Below, in pieces: positions 42,801 to 57,400 of a stretch of 64,000 nt of DNA. Source of the stretch: Daphnia carinata (Eukaryota; Arthropoda; Branchiopoda; Diplostraca; Daphniidae); contig NW_026712464.1 of the NCBI RefSeq assembly GCF_022539665.2, positions 185,677 to 249,676 of the forward strand, written 5' to 3'. The translations under genes were made by a program, and so were the position numbers. The first letter of the stretch is position 1, and each line of letters starts with the position of its first letter. A model generated the notes under the pieces. The model worked only from the letters and a program-made list of their open reading frames with translations. It made no database searches and had not been told where the DNA came from.

Positions 42801-43740
42801 TATATTCACATTGAATACACGTATATTTGATACTGTTTGAATGTAGATCATGAAACTGATTCTATAACACTATATTCACATTGAATACACGTATATTTGA
42901 TGCTGTTTGAATGTAGATCATGAAACTGATTCTATAACACTATATTCACATTGAATACACGTATATTTGATGCTGTTTGAATGTAGATATTGAAACTCAC
43001 TGTATCATACTATATTCACATTGAATACACGTATATTTGATGCTGTTTGAATGTAGATATTGAAACTCACTGTATCATACTATATTCACATTGAATACAC
43101 GTATATTTGATACTGTTTGAATGTAGATCATTGAAACTGATTCTATAACACTATATTCACATTGAATACACGTATATTTGATGCTGTTTGAATGTAGATA
43201 TTGAAACTGATTCTATAACACTATATTCACATTGAATACACGTATATTTGATGCTGTTTGAATGTAGATATTGAAACTCACTGTATCATACTATATTCAC
43301 ATTGAATACACGTATATTTGATGCTGTTTGAATGTAGATATTGAAACTCACTGTATCATACTATATTCACATTGAATACACGTATATTTGATGCTGTTTG
43401 AATGTAGATATTGAAACTCACTGTATCATACTATATTCACATTGAATACACGTATATTTGATGCTGTTTGAATGTAGATATTGAAACTGATTCTATAACA
43501 CTATATTCACATTGAATACACGTATATTTGATGCTGTTTGAATGTAGATATTGAAACTGATTCTATAACACTATATTCACATTGAATACACGTATATTTG
43601 ATGCTGTTTGAATGTAGATATTGAAACTCACTGATTCTATAACACTATATTCACATTGAATACACGTATATTTGATGCTGTTTGAATGTAGATATGAAAC
43701 TGATTCTATAACACTATATTCACATTGAATACACGTATAT
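18876..43740 (+). repeat. 70-bp satellite array, right B/C dimer domain
   Basis: About 355 monomers, mostly B and C alternating (140-bp dimer), with runs of two or three C or B copies. B copies end tatcaTac, as in the left B/C domain. About 28-33 kb is very uniform. About 33.1-36.6 kb and 26.6-27.9 kb carry many private substitutions. Damaged monomers occur near 20614, 20940, 38310, 39135-39225, 41580 and 43740. Nothing other than satellite is seen. Confidence 0.93.
39130..39225 (+). repeat. rearranged monomer with non-satellite filler
   Basis: The monomer breaks after cgtatatttg, jumps to tcactgtatcat, and the next copy contains about 30 bases (gattataaactagataaaaa then gattttc) with no match to the consensus before returning at aatgtagatattg. 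It looks like a deletion plus a filler insertion, as in end-joining repair. Confidence 0.75.
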
Positions 43741-43765
43741 TGAATGTAGATGTAGATCATGAAAC
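43725..43765 (+). repeat. junction monomer between B/C and C domains
   Basis: The monomer reads cgtatattgaatgtagatgtagatcatg: the tttgatgctgt segment is lost and gtagat is doubled. Upstream copies are A/B types; downstream copies are almost all C. It therefore marks the left edge of the C block. Confidence 0.8.
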
Positions 43766-43921
43766 TGATTCTATAACACTATATTCACATTGAATACACG
43801 TATATTTGATACTGTTTGAATGTAGATCATGAAACTGATTCTATAACACTATATTCACATTGAATACACGTATATTTGATACTGTTTGAATGTAGATCAT
43901 GAAACTGATTCTATAACACTA

Positions 43922-43936
43922 TATTCACATTGAATA
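43922..43936. other. 15-bp dyad in each satellite monomer (example copy)
   Basis: TATTCA-CAT-TGAATA is a perfect 6-bp inverted repeat around a 3-nt centre, present in nearly every monomer at the same place. Dyads in satellites can be protein-binding sites or form small cruciforms; no binding protein is implied by the sequence alone. No CENP-B box (TTCG....A..CGGG) is seen. Confidence 0.6.
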
Positions 43937-46202
43937 CACGTATATTTGATACTGTTTGAATGTAGATCATGAAACTGATTCTATAACACTATATTCACAT
44001 TGAATACACGTATATTTGATACTGTTTGAATGTAGATATTGAAACTCACTGTATCACACTATATTCACATTGAATACACGTATATTTGATACTGTTTGAA
44101 TGTAGATCATGAAACTGATTCTATAACACTATATTCACATTGAATACACGTATATTTGATACTGTTTGAATGTAGATCATGAAACTGATTCTATAACACT
44201 ATATTCACATTGAATACACGTATATTTGATACTGTTTGAATGTAGATCATGAAACTGATTCTATAACACTATATTCACATTGAATACACGTATATTTGAT
44301 ACTGTTTGAATGTAGATCATGAAACTGATTCTATAACACTATATTCACATTGAATACACGTATATTTGATACTGTTTGAATGTAGATCATGAAACTGATT
44401 CTATAACACTATATTCACATTGAATACACGTATATTTGATACTGTTTGAATGTAGATATTGAAACTCACTGTATCACACTATATTCACATTGAATACACG
44501 TATATTTGATACTGTTTGAATGTAGATCATGAAACTGATTCTATAACACTATATTCACATTGAATACACGTATATTTGATACTGTTTGAATGTAGATCAT
44601 GAAACTGATTCTATAACACTATATTCACATTGAATACACGTATATTTGATACTGTTTGAATGTAGATCATGAAACTGATTCTATAACACTATATTCACAT
44701 TGAATACACGTATATTTGATACTGTTTGAATGTAGATCATGAAACTGATTCTATAACACTATATTCACATTGAATACACGTATATTTGATACTGTTTGAA
44801 TGTAGATCATGAAACTGATTCTATAACACTATATTCACATTGAATACACGTATATTTGATACTGTTTGAATGTAGATCATGAAACTGATTCTATAACACT
44901 ATATTCACATTGAATACACGTATATTTGATACTGTTTGAATGTAGATCATGAAACTGATTCTATAACACTATATTCACATTGAATACACGTATATTTGAT
45001 GCTGTTTGAATGTAGATATTGAAACTCATTGTATCACACTATATTCACATTGAATACACGTATATTTGATACTGTTTGAATGTAGATCATGAAACTGATT
45101 CTATAACACTATATTCACATTGAATACACGTATATTTGATACTGTTTGAATGTAGATCATGAAACTGATTCTATAACACTATATTCACATTGAATACACG
45201 TATATTTGATACTGTTTGAATGTAGATCATGAAACTGATTCTATAACACTATATTCACATTGAATACACGTATATTTGATACTGTTTGAATGTAGATCAT
45301 GAAACTGATTCTATAACACTATATTCACATTGAATACACGTATATTTGATACTGTTTGAATGTAGATCATGAAACTGATTCTATAACACTATATTCACAT
45401 TGAATACACGTATATTTGATACTGTTTGAATGTAGATCATGAAACTGATTCTATAACACTATATTCACATTGAATACACGTATATTTGATACTGTTTGAA
45501 TGTAGATCATGAAACTGATTCTATAACACTATATTCACATTGAATACACGTATATTTGATACTGTTTGAATGTAGATCATGAAACTGATTCTATAACACT
45601 ATATTCACATTGAATACACGTATATTTGATACTGTTTGAATGTAGATATTGAAACTGATTCTATAACACTATATTCACATTGAATACACGTATATTTGAT
45701 ACTGTTTGAATGTAGATCATGAAACTGATTCTATAACACTATATTCACATTGAATACACGTATATTTGATGCTGTTTGAATGTAGATCATGAAACTGATT
45801 CTATAACACTATATTCACATTGAATACACGTATATTTGATACTGTTTGAATGTAGATCATGAAACTGATTCTATAACACTATATTCACATTGAATACACG
45901 TATATTTGATACTGTTTGAATGTAGATCATGAAACTGATTCTATAACACTATATTCACATTGAATACACGTATATTTGATACTGTTTGAATGTAGATCAT
46001 GAAACTGATTCTATAACACTATATTCACATTGAATACACGTATATTTGATACTGTTTGAATGTAGATCATGAAACTGATTCTATAACACTATATTCACAT
46101 TGAATACACGTATATTTGATACTGTTTGAATGTAGATCATGAAACTGATTCTATAACACTATATTCACATTGAATACACGTATATTTGATACTGTTTGAA
46201 TG

Positions 46203-46252
46203 TAGATAATGTAACTTTCACTGTAACACTATTTTCTAATTGAATACACGTA
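46203..46252 (+). repeat. strongly diverged monomer in the C block
   Basis: Reads gataatgtaactttcactgtaacactattttctaattg between perfect C copies. Its many changes, next to none in its neighbours, suggest an old copy that escaped homogenisation, or a damaged one. Confidence 0.75.
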
Positions 46253-47410
46253 TATTTGATACTGTTTGAATGTAGATCATGAAACTGATTCTATAACACT
46301 ATATTCACATTGAATACACGTATATTTGATACTGTTTGAATGTAGATCATGAAACTGATTCTATAACACTATATTCACATTGAATACACGTATATTTGAT
46401 ACTGTTTGAATGTAGATCATGAAACTGATTCTATAACACTATATTCACATTGAATACACGTATATTTGATACTGTTTGAATGTAGATCATGAAACTGATT
46501 CTATAACACTATATTCACATTGAATACACGTATATTTGATACTGTTTGAATGTAGATCATGAAACTGATTCTATAACACTATATTCACATTGAATACACG
46601 TATATTTGATACTGTTTGAATGTAGATCATGAAACTGATTCTATAACACTATATTCACATTGAATACACGTATATTTGATACTGTTTGAATGTAGATCAT
46701 GAAACTGATTCTATAACACTATATTCACATTGAATACACGTATATTTGATACTGTTTGAATGTAGATCATGAAACTGATTCTATAACACTATATTCACAT
46801 TGAATACACGTATATTTGATACTGTTTGAATGTAGATCATGAAACTGATTCTATAACACTATATTCACATTGAATACACGTATATTTGATACTGTTTGAA
46901 TGTAGATCATGAAACTGATTCTATAACACTATATTCACATTGAATACACGTATATTTGATACTGTTTGAATGTAGATATTGAAACTCACTGTATCACACT
47001 ATATTCACATTGAATACACGTATATTTGATACTGTTTGAATGTAGATCATGAAACTGATTCTATAACACTATATTCACATTGAATACACGTATATTTGAT
47101 ACTGTTTGAATGTAGATCATGAAACTGATTCTATAACACTATATTCACATTGAATACACGTATATTTGATACTGTTTGAATGTAGATCATGAAACTGATT
47201 CTATAACACTATATTCACATTGAATACACGTATATTTGATACTGTTTGAATGTAGATCATGAAACTGATTCTATAACACTATATTCACATTGAATACACG
47301 TATATTTGATACTGTTTGAATGTAGATCATGAAACTGATTCTATAACACTATATTCACATTGAATACACGTATATTTGATACTGTTTGAATGTAGATCAT
47401 GAAACTGATT

Positions 47411-49620
47411 CTATAACACTATATTCACATTGAATACACGTATATTTGATGCTGTTTGAATGTAGATATTGAAACTCACTGTATCACACTATATTCACAT
47501 TGAATACACGTATATTTGATACTGTTTGAATGTAGATCATGAAACTGATTCTATAACACTATATTCACATTGAATACACGTATATTTGATACTGTTTGAA
47601 TGTAGATCATGAAACTGATTCTATAACACTATATTCACATTGAATACACGTATATTTGATACTGTTTGAATGTAGATCATGAAACTGATTCTATAACACT
47701 ATATTCACATTGAATACACGTATATTTGATACTGTTTGAATGTAGATCATGAAACTGATTCTATAACACTATATTCACATTGAATACACGTATATTTGAT
47801 ACTGTTTGAATGTAGATCATGAAACTGATTCTATAACACTATATTCACATTGAATACACGTATATTTGATACTGTTTGAATGTAGATCATGAAACTGATT
47901 CTATAACACTATATTCACATTGAATACACGTATATTTGATGCTGTTTGAATGTAGATATTGAAACTGATGTATCACACTATATTCACATTGAATACACGT
48001 ATATTTGATACTGTTTGAATGTAGATCATGAAACTGATTCTATAACACTATATTCACATTGAATACACGTATATTTGATACTGTTTGAATGTAGATCATG
48101 AAACTGATTCTATAACACTATATTCACATTGAATACACGTATATTTGATGCTGTTTGAATGTAGATATTGAAACTGATTGTATCACACTATATTCACAAT
48201 GAATACACGTATATTTGATACTGTTTGAATGTAGATCATGAAACTGATTCTATAACACTATATTCACATTGAATACACGTATATTTGATACTGTTTGAAT
48301 GTAGATCATGAAACTGATTCTATAACACTATATTCACATTGAATACACGTATATTTGATACTGTTTGAATGTAGATATGAAACTGATTCTATAACACTAT
48401 ATTCACATTGAATACACGTATATTTGATACTGTTTGAATGTAGATCATGAAACTGATTCTATAACACTATATTCACATTGAATACACGTATATTTGATAC
48501 TGTTTGAATGTAGATCATGAAACTGATTCTATAACACTATATTCACATTGAATACACGTATATTTGATACTGTTTGAATGTAGATCATGAAACTGATTCT
48601 ATAACACTATATTCACATTGAATACACGTATATTTGATGCTGTTTGAATGTAGATATTGAAACTGATTCTATAACACTATATTCACATTGAATACACGTA
48701 TATTTGATACTGTTTGAATGTAGATCATGAAACTGATTCTATAACACTATATTCACATTGAATACACGTATATTTGATACTGTTTGAATGTAGATCATGA
48801 AACTGATTCTATAACACTATATTCACATTGAATACACGTATATTTGATGCTGTTTGAATGTAGATATTGAAACTGATTCTATAACACTATATTCACATTG
48901 AATACACGTATATTTGATACTGTTTGAATGTAGATCATGAAACTGATTCTATAACACTATATTCACATTGAATACACGTATATTTGATACTGTTTGAATG
49001 TAGATCATGAAACTGATTCTATAACACTATATTCACATTGAATACACGTATATTTGATACTGTTTGAATGTAGGTCATTAAACTGATTGTATAACACTAT
49101 ATTCACATTGAATACACGTATATTTGATACTGTTTGAATGTAGATCATGAAACTGATTCTATAACACTATATTCACATTGAATACACGTATATTTGATAC
49201 TGTTTGAATGTAGATCATGAAACTGATTCTATAACACTATATTCACATTGAATACACGTATATTTGATACTGTTTGAATGTAGATCATGAAACTGATTCT
49301 ATAACACTATATTCACATTGAATACACGTATATTTGATGCTGTTTGAATGTAGATATTGAAACTGATTGTATCACACTATATTCACATTGAATACACGTA
49401 TATTTGATACTGTTTGAATGTAGATCATGAAACTGATTCTATAACACTATATTCACATTGAATACACGTATATTTGATACTGTTTGAATGTAGATCATGA
49501 AACTGATTCTATAACACTATATTCACATTGAATACACGTATATTTGATGCTGTTTGAATGTAGATATTGAAACTCATTGTATAACACTATATTCACATTG
49601 AATACACGTATATTTGATAC
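47411..49620 (+). repeat. 700-bp (10-monomer) higher-order repeat
   Basis: Within the C block, ATT-type monomers recur at alternating spacings of seven and three monomers. ATT positions 47468, 48167, 48866 and 49566 are each about 700 bp apart, as are 47958, 48656 and 49356. The third monomer of two successive seven-monomer runs is aberrant (gatatgaaac near 48370; taggtcattaaac near 49070), but the two changes differ. About three periods are visible. Confidence 0.75.
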
Positions 49621-49929
49621 TGTTTGAATGTAGATCATGAAACTGATTCTATAACACTATATTCACATTGAATACACGTATATTTGATACTGTTTGAATG
49701 TAGATCATGAAACTGATTCTATAACACTATATTCACATTGAATACACGTATATTTGATACTGTTTGAATGTAGATCATGAAACTGATTCTATAACACTAT
49801 ATTCACATTGAATACACGTATATTTGATACTGTTTGAATGTAGATCATGAAACTGATTCTATAACACTATATTCACATTGAATACACGTATATTTGATAC
49901 TGTTTGAATGTAGATCATGAAACTGATTC

Positions 49930-50000
49930 TATAACCCTATAGTCACATTGAATTCACTTTTTTTTTCTGACGTTTGAACGTAGTTACTGAAACTGATTGT
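49930..50000 (+). repeat. diverged monomer with T9 run
   Basis: A copy with ccctatagtcac, gaattcac, a nine-T run, ctgacgtttgaacg and tagttactg, flanked by perfect C copies. It adds an extra CpG or two. It is an unhomogenised relic or a damaged copy. Confidence 0.75.
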
Positions 50001-51454
50001 ATAACACTATATTCACATTGAATACACGTATATTTGATACTGTTTGAATGTAGATCATGAAACTGATTCTATAACACTATATTCACATTGAATACACGTA
50101 TATTTGATACTGTTTGAATGTAGATCATGAAACTGATTCTATAACACTATATTCACATTGAATACACGTATATTTGATGCTGTTTGAATGTAGATCATGA
50201 AACTGATTCTATAACACTATATTCACATTGAATACACGTATATTTGATGCTGTTTGAATGTAGATCATGAAACTGATTCTATAACACTATATTCACATTG
50301 AATACACGTATATTTGATGCTGTTTGAATGTAGATCATGAAACTGATTCTATAACACTATATTCACATTGAATACACGTATATTTGATGCTGTTTGAATG
50401 TAGATCATGAAACTGATTCTATAACACTATATTCACATTGAATACACGTATATTTGATACTGTTTGAATGTAGATCATGAAACTGATTCTATAACACTAT
50501 ATTCACATTGAATACACGTATATTTGATACTGTTTGAATGTAGATCATGAAACTGATTCTATAACACTATATTCACATTGAATACACGTATATTTGATGC
50601 TGTTTGAATGTAGATATTGAAACTGATTCTATAACACTATATTCACATTGAATACACGTATATTTGATACTGTTTGAATGTAGATCATGAAACTGATTCT
50701 ATAACACTATATTCACATTGAATACACGTATATTTGATGCTGTTTGAATGTAGATATTGAAACTCACTGTATCACACTATATTCACATTGAATACACGTA
50801 TATTTGATACTGTTTGAATGTAGATCATGAAACTGATTCTATAACACTATATTCACATTGAATACACGTATATTTGATACTGTTTGAATGTAGATCATGA
50901 AACTGATTCTATAACACTATATTCACATTGAATACACGTATATTTGATACTGTTTGAATGTAGATCATGAAACTGATTCTATAACACTATATTCACATTG
51001 AATACACGTATATTTGATACTGTTTGAATGTAGATCATGAAACTGATTCTATAACACTATATTCACATTGAATACACGTATATTTGATACTGTTTGAATG
51101 TAGATCATGAAACTGATTCTATAACACTATATTCACATTGAATACACGTATATTTGATGCTGTTTGAATGTAGATATTGAAACTCACTGTATCACACTAT
51201 ATTCACATTGAATACACGTATATTTGATACTGTTTGAATGTAGATCATGAAACTGATTCTATAACACTATATTCACATTGAATACACGTATATTTGATGC
51301 TGTTTGAATGTAGATCATGAAACTGATTCTATAACACTATATTCACATTGAATACACGTATATTTGATACTGTTTGAATGTAGATCATGAAACTGATTCT
51401 ATAACACTATATTCACATTGAATACACGTATATTTGATACTGTTTGAATGTAGA

Positions 51455-51485
51455 TCATGAAACTGATGTGATGCTGTTTGAATGT
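51455..51485 (+). repeat. junction monomer between C and right A/B domains
   Basis: The sequence gaaactgatgtgatgctgtttg shows most of one monomer deleted, fusing gaaactgat to tgatgctg. Copies before it are C; copies after it are A or the CAC form of B. Confidence 0.8.
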
Positions 51486-54400
51486 AGATATTGAAACTCA
51501 CTGTATCACACTATATTCACATTGAATACACGTATATTTGATGCTGTTTGAATGTAGATATTGAAACTCACTGTATCACACTATATCACATTGAATACGT
51601 ATATTTGATGCTGTTTGAATGTAGATATTGAAACTGATTCTATAACACTATATTCACATTGAATACACGTATATTTGATGCTGTTTGAATGTAGATATTG
51701 AAACTGATTCTATAACACTATATTCACATTGAATACACGTATATTTGATGCTGTTTGAATGTAGATATTGAAACTCATTGTATCACACTATATTCACATT
51801 GAATACACGTATATTTGATGCTGTTTGAATGTAGATATTGAAACTGATTCTATATCACACTATATTCACATTGAATACACGTATATTTGATGCTGTTTGA
51901 ATGAATTGAAACTGATTCTGTAACACTATATTCACATTGAATACACGTATATTTGATGCTGTTTGAATGTAGATATTGAAACTGATTCTATAACACTATA
52001 TTCACATTGAATACACGTATATTTGATGCTGTTTGAATGTAGATATTGAAACTGATTCTATAACACTATATTCACATTGAATACACGTATATTTGATGCT
52101 GTTTGAATGTAGATATTGAAACTGATTCTATAACACTATATTCATTCATTGAATACACGTATATTTGATGCTGTTTGAATGTAGATATTGAAACTGATTC
52201 TATAACACTATATTCACATTGAATACACGTATATTTGATGCTGTTTGAATGTAGATATTGAAACTGATTCTATAACACTATATTCACATTGAATACACGT
52301 ATATTTGATGCTGTTTGAATGTAGATATTGAAACTGATTCTATAACACTATATTCACATTGAATACACGTATATTTGATGCTGTTTGAATGTAGATATTG
52401 AAACTGACTCTATAACACTATATTCACATTGAATACACGTATATTTGATGCTGTTTGAATGTAGATATTGAAACTGATTCTATAACACTATATTCACATT
52501 GAATACACGTATATTTGATGCTGTTTGAATGTAGATATTGAATTCTATAACACTATATTCACATTGAATACACGTATATTTGATGCTGTTTGAATGTAGA
52601 TATTGAAACTGATTCTATAACACTATATTCACATTGAATACACGTATATTTGATGCTGTTTGAATGTAGATATTGAAACTGATTGTATAACACTATATTC
52701 ACATTGAATACACGTTTATTTGGTGCTGTTTAAATGTAGATATTGAAACTCATTCTATCACACTATATTCACATTGAATACACGTATATTTGATGCTGTT
52801 TGAATGTAGATATTGAAACTGATTCTATAACACTATATTCACATTGAATACACGTATATTTGATGCTGTGTTTGAATGTAGATATTGAAACTCACTGTAT
52901 CACACTATATTCACATTGAATACACGTATATTTGATGCTGTTTGAATGTAGATATTGAAACTGATTCTATAACACTATATTCACATTGAATACACGTATA
53001 TTTGATGCTGTTTGAATGTAGATATTGAAACTCATTCTATCACACTATATTCACATTGAATACACGTATATTTGATGCTGTTTGAATGTAGATATTGAAA
53101 CTGATTCTATAACACTATATTCACATTGAATACACGTATATTTGATGCTGTTTGAATGTAGATATTGAAACTCATTCTATAACACTATATTCACATTGAA
53201 TACACGTATATTTGATGCTGTTTGAATGTAGATATTGAAACTGATTCTATAACACTATATTCACATTGAATACACGTATATTTGATGCTGTTTGAATGTA
53301 GATATTGAAACTGATTCTATAACACTATATTCACATTGAATACACGTATATTTGATGCTGTTTGAATGTAGATATTGAAACTGATTGTATCACACTATAT
53401 TCACATTGAATACACGTATATTTGATGCTGTTTGAATGTAGATATTGAAACTCATTCTATAACACTATATTCACATTGAATACACGTATATTTGATGCTG
53501 TTTGAATGTAGATATTGAAACTGATTCTATAACACTATATTCACATTGAATACACGTATATTTGATGCTGTTTGAATGTAGATATTGAAACTCACTCTAT
53601 AACACTATATTCACATTGAATACACGTATATTTGATGCTGTTTGAATGTAGATATTGAAACTGATTCTATAACACTATATTCACATTGAATACACGTATA
53701 TTTGATGCTGTTTGAATGTAGATATTGAAACTCATTCTATAACATACTATATTCACATTGAATACACGTATATTTGATGCTGTTTGAATGAAGGTATTGA
53801 AACTCACTGTATCATACTATATTCACATTGAATACACGTATATTTGATGCTGTTTGAATGTAGATATTGAAACTCACTGCATCATACTATATTCACATTG
53901 AATACACGTTTATTTGATACTGTTTGAATGTAGATCATGAAACTGATTCCATAACACTATATTCACATTGAATACACGTATATTTGATGCTGTTTGAATG
54001 TAGATATTGAAACTCACTGTATCATACTATAATCACATTGAATACACGTATATTTGATACTGTTTGAATGTAGATATTGAAACTCACTGTATCATACTAT
54101 ATTCACATTGAATACACGTATATTTGATGCTGTTTGAATGTAGATATTGAAACTCACTGTATCATACTATATTCACATTGAATACACGTTTATTTGATGC
54201 TGTTTGAATGTAGATCATGAAACTGATTCCATAACACTATATTCACATTGAATACACGTATATTTGATGCTGTTTGAATGTAGATATTGAAACTCACTCT
54301 ATTACACTATATTCACATTGAATACACGTATATTTGATGCTGTTTGAATGAAGATATTGAAACTGGTTCTATAACACTATATTCACATTGAATACACGTA

Positions 54401-57400
54401 TATTTGATGCTGTTTGAATGTAGATATTGAAACTCACTGCATCACACTATATTCACATTGAATACACGTATATTTGATGCTGTTTGAATGTAGATATTGA
54501 AACTGATTCCATAACACTATATTCACATTGAATACACGTATATTTGATGCTGTTTGAAGGTAGATATTGAAACTCACTATATCATACTATATTCACATTG
54601 AATACACGTTTATTTGATGCTGTTTGAATGTAGATATTGAAACTCACTGTATAACACTATATTCACATTGAATACACGTATATTTGATGCTGTTTGAATG
54701 TAGATATTGAAACTGAAACACTATATTCACATTGAATACACGTATATTTGATGCTGTTTGAATGTAGATCATTGAAACTGATTCTATAACACTATATTCA
54801 CATTGAATACACGTATATTTGATGCTGTTTGAATGTAGATATTGAAACTGATTCTATAACACTATATTCACATTGAATACACGTATATTTGATGCTGTTT
54901 GAATGTAGATATTGAAACTCACTGCTATCACACTATATTCACATTGAATACACGTATATTTGATGCTGTTTGAATGTAGATCATGAAACTGATTCTATAA
55001 CACTATATTCACATTGAATACACGTATATTTGATGCTGTTTGAATGTAGATATTGAAACTCACTGTATCACACTATATTCACATTGAATACACGTATATT
55101 TGATGCTGTTTGAATGTAGATATTGAAACTCACTGTATCACACTATATTCACATTGAATACACGTATATTTGATGCTGTTTGAATGTAGATATTGAAACT
55201 GATTCTATAACACTATATTCACATTGAATACACGTATATTTGATGCTGTTTGAATGTAGATATTGAAACTCACTGTATCACACTATATTCACATTGAATA
55301 CACGTATATTTGATGCTGTTTGAATGTAGATATTGAAACTCACTGTATCACACTATATTCACATTGAATACACGTATATTTGATGCTGTTTGAATGTAGA
55401 TATTGAAACTCACTGTATCACACTATATTCACATTGAATACACGTATATTTGATACTGTTTGAATGTAGATCATGAAACTGATTCTATAACACTATATTC
55501 ACATTGAATACACGGTATATTTGATGCTGTTTGAATGTAGATATTGAAACTGATTCTATAACACTATATTCACATTGAATACACGTATATTTGATGCTGT
55601 TTGAATGTAGATATTGAAACTCACTGTATCACACTATATTCACATTGAATACACGTATATTTGATGCTGTTTGAATGTAGATATTGAAACTGTATCACAC
55701 TATATTCACATTGAATACACGTATATTTGATATTGTTTGAATGTAGATCATGAAACTGATTCTATAACACTATATTCACATTGAATACACGTATATTTGA
55801 TGCTGTTTGAATGTAGATATTGAAACTGATTCTATAACACTATATTCACATTGAATACACGTATATTTGATGCTGTTTGAATGTAGATCATTGAAACTCA
55901 TGTATAACACTATATTCACATTGAATACACGTATATTTGATGCTGTTTGAATGTAGATATTGAAACTCACTGTATCACACTATATTCACATTGAATACAC
56001 GTATATTTGATGCTGTTTGAATGTAGATATGAAACTGATTCTATAACACTATATTCACATTGAATACACGTATATTTGATGCTGTTTGAATGTAGATATT
56101 GAAACTCACTGTATCACACTATATTCACATTGAATACACGTATATTTGATGCTGTTTGAATGTAGATATTGAAACTGATTCTATAACACTATATTCACAT
56201 TGAATACACGTATATTTGATGCTGTTTGAATGTAGATATTGAAACTCACTGTATCACACTATATTCACATTGAATACACGTATATTTGATGCTGTTTGAA
56301 TGTAGATATTGAAACTGATTCTATAACACTATATTCATTGAATACACGTATATTTGATGCTGTTTGAATGTAGATATGAAACTGATTCTATAACACTATA
56401 TTCACATTGAATACACGTATATTTGATGCTGTTTGAATGTAGATATGAAACTGATTCTATAACACTATATTCACATTGAATACACGTATATTTGATGCTG
56501 TTTGAATGTAGATATTGAAACTGATTCTATAACACTATATTCACATTGAATACACGTATATTTGATGCTGTTTGAATGTAGATATTGAAACTGATTCTAT
56601 AACACTATATTCACATTGAATACACGTATATTTGATGCTGTTTGAATGTAGATATTGAAACTCACTGTATCACACTATATTCACATTGAATACACGTATA
56701 TTTGATGCTGTTTGAATGTAGATATTGAAACTGATTCTATAACACTATATTCACATTGAATACACGTATATTTGATGCTGTTTGAATGTAGATATTGAAA
56801 CTCATTCTATAACACTATATTCACATTGAATACACGTATATTTGATGCTGTTTGAATGTAGATCATTGAAACTGATTCTATAACACTATATTCACATTGA
56901 ATACACGTATATTTGATGCTGTTTGAATGTAGATATTGAAACTGATTCTATCACACTATATTCACATTGAATACACGTATATTTGATGCTGTTTGAATGT
57001 AGATATTGAAACTGATTCTATAACACTATATTCACATTGAATACACGTATATTTGATGCTGTTTGAATGTAGATATTGAAACTCATTGTATAACACTATA
57101 TTCACATTGAATACACGTATATTTGATGCTGTTTGAATGTAGATATTGAAACTCACTGTATCACACTATATTCACATTGAATACACGTATATTTGATGCT
57201 GTTTGAATGTAGATATTGAAACTGATTCTATAACACTATATTCACATTGAATACACGTATATTTGATGCTGTTTGAATGTAGATCATTGAAACTGATTCT
57301 ATAACACTATATTCACATTGAATACACGTATATTTGATGCTGTTTGAATGTAGATATTGAAACTCACTGTATCACACTATATTCACATTGAATACACGTA

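Larger units (their letters stand above)
43741..51466 (+). repeat. 70-bp satellite array, homogeneous C-type block
   Basis: About 110 monomers, nearly all type C (reference copy 43911-43980, 19 G or C in 70 bases). ATT-type monomers are sparse, with ATT at 44038, 44458, 45018, 45648, 46978, 47468, 47958, 48167, 48656, 48866, 49356, 49566, 50616, 50756 and 51176. From 47468 to 49566 their steps run 490, 209, 489, 210, 490, 210, a 10-monomer 700-bp period. Broken monomers bound the block at both ends, so it probably amplified as a unit. Confidence 0.92.
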
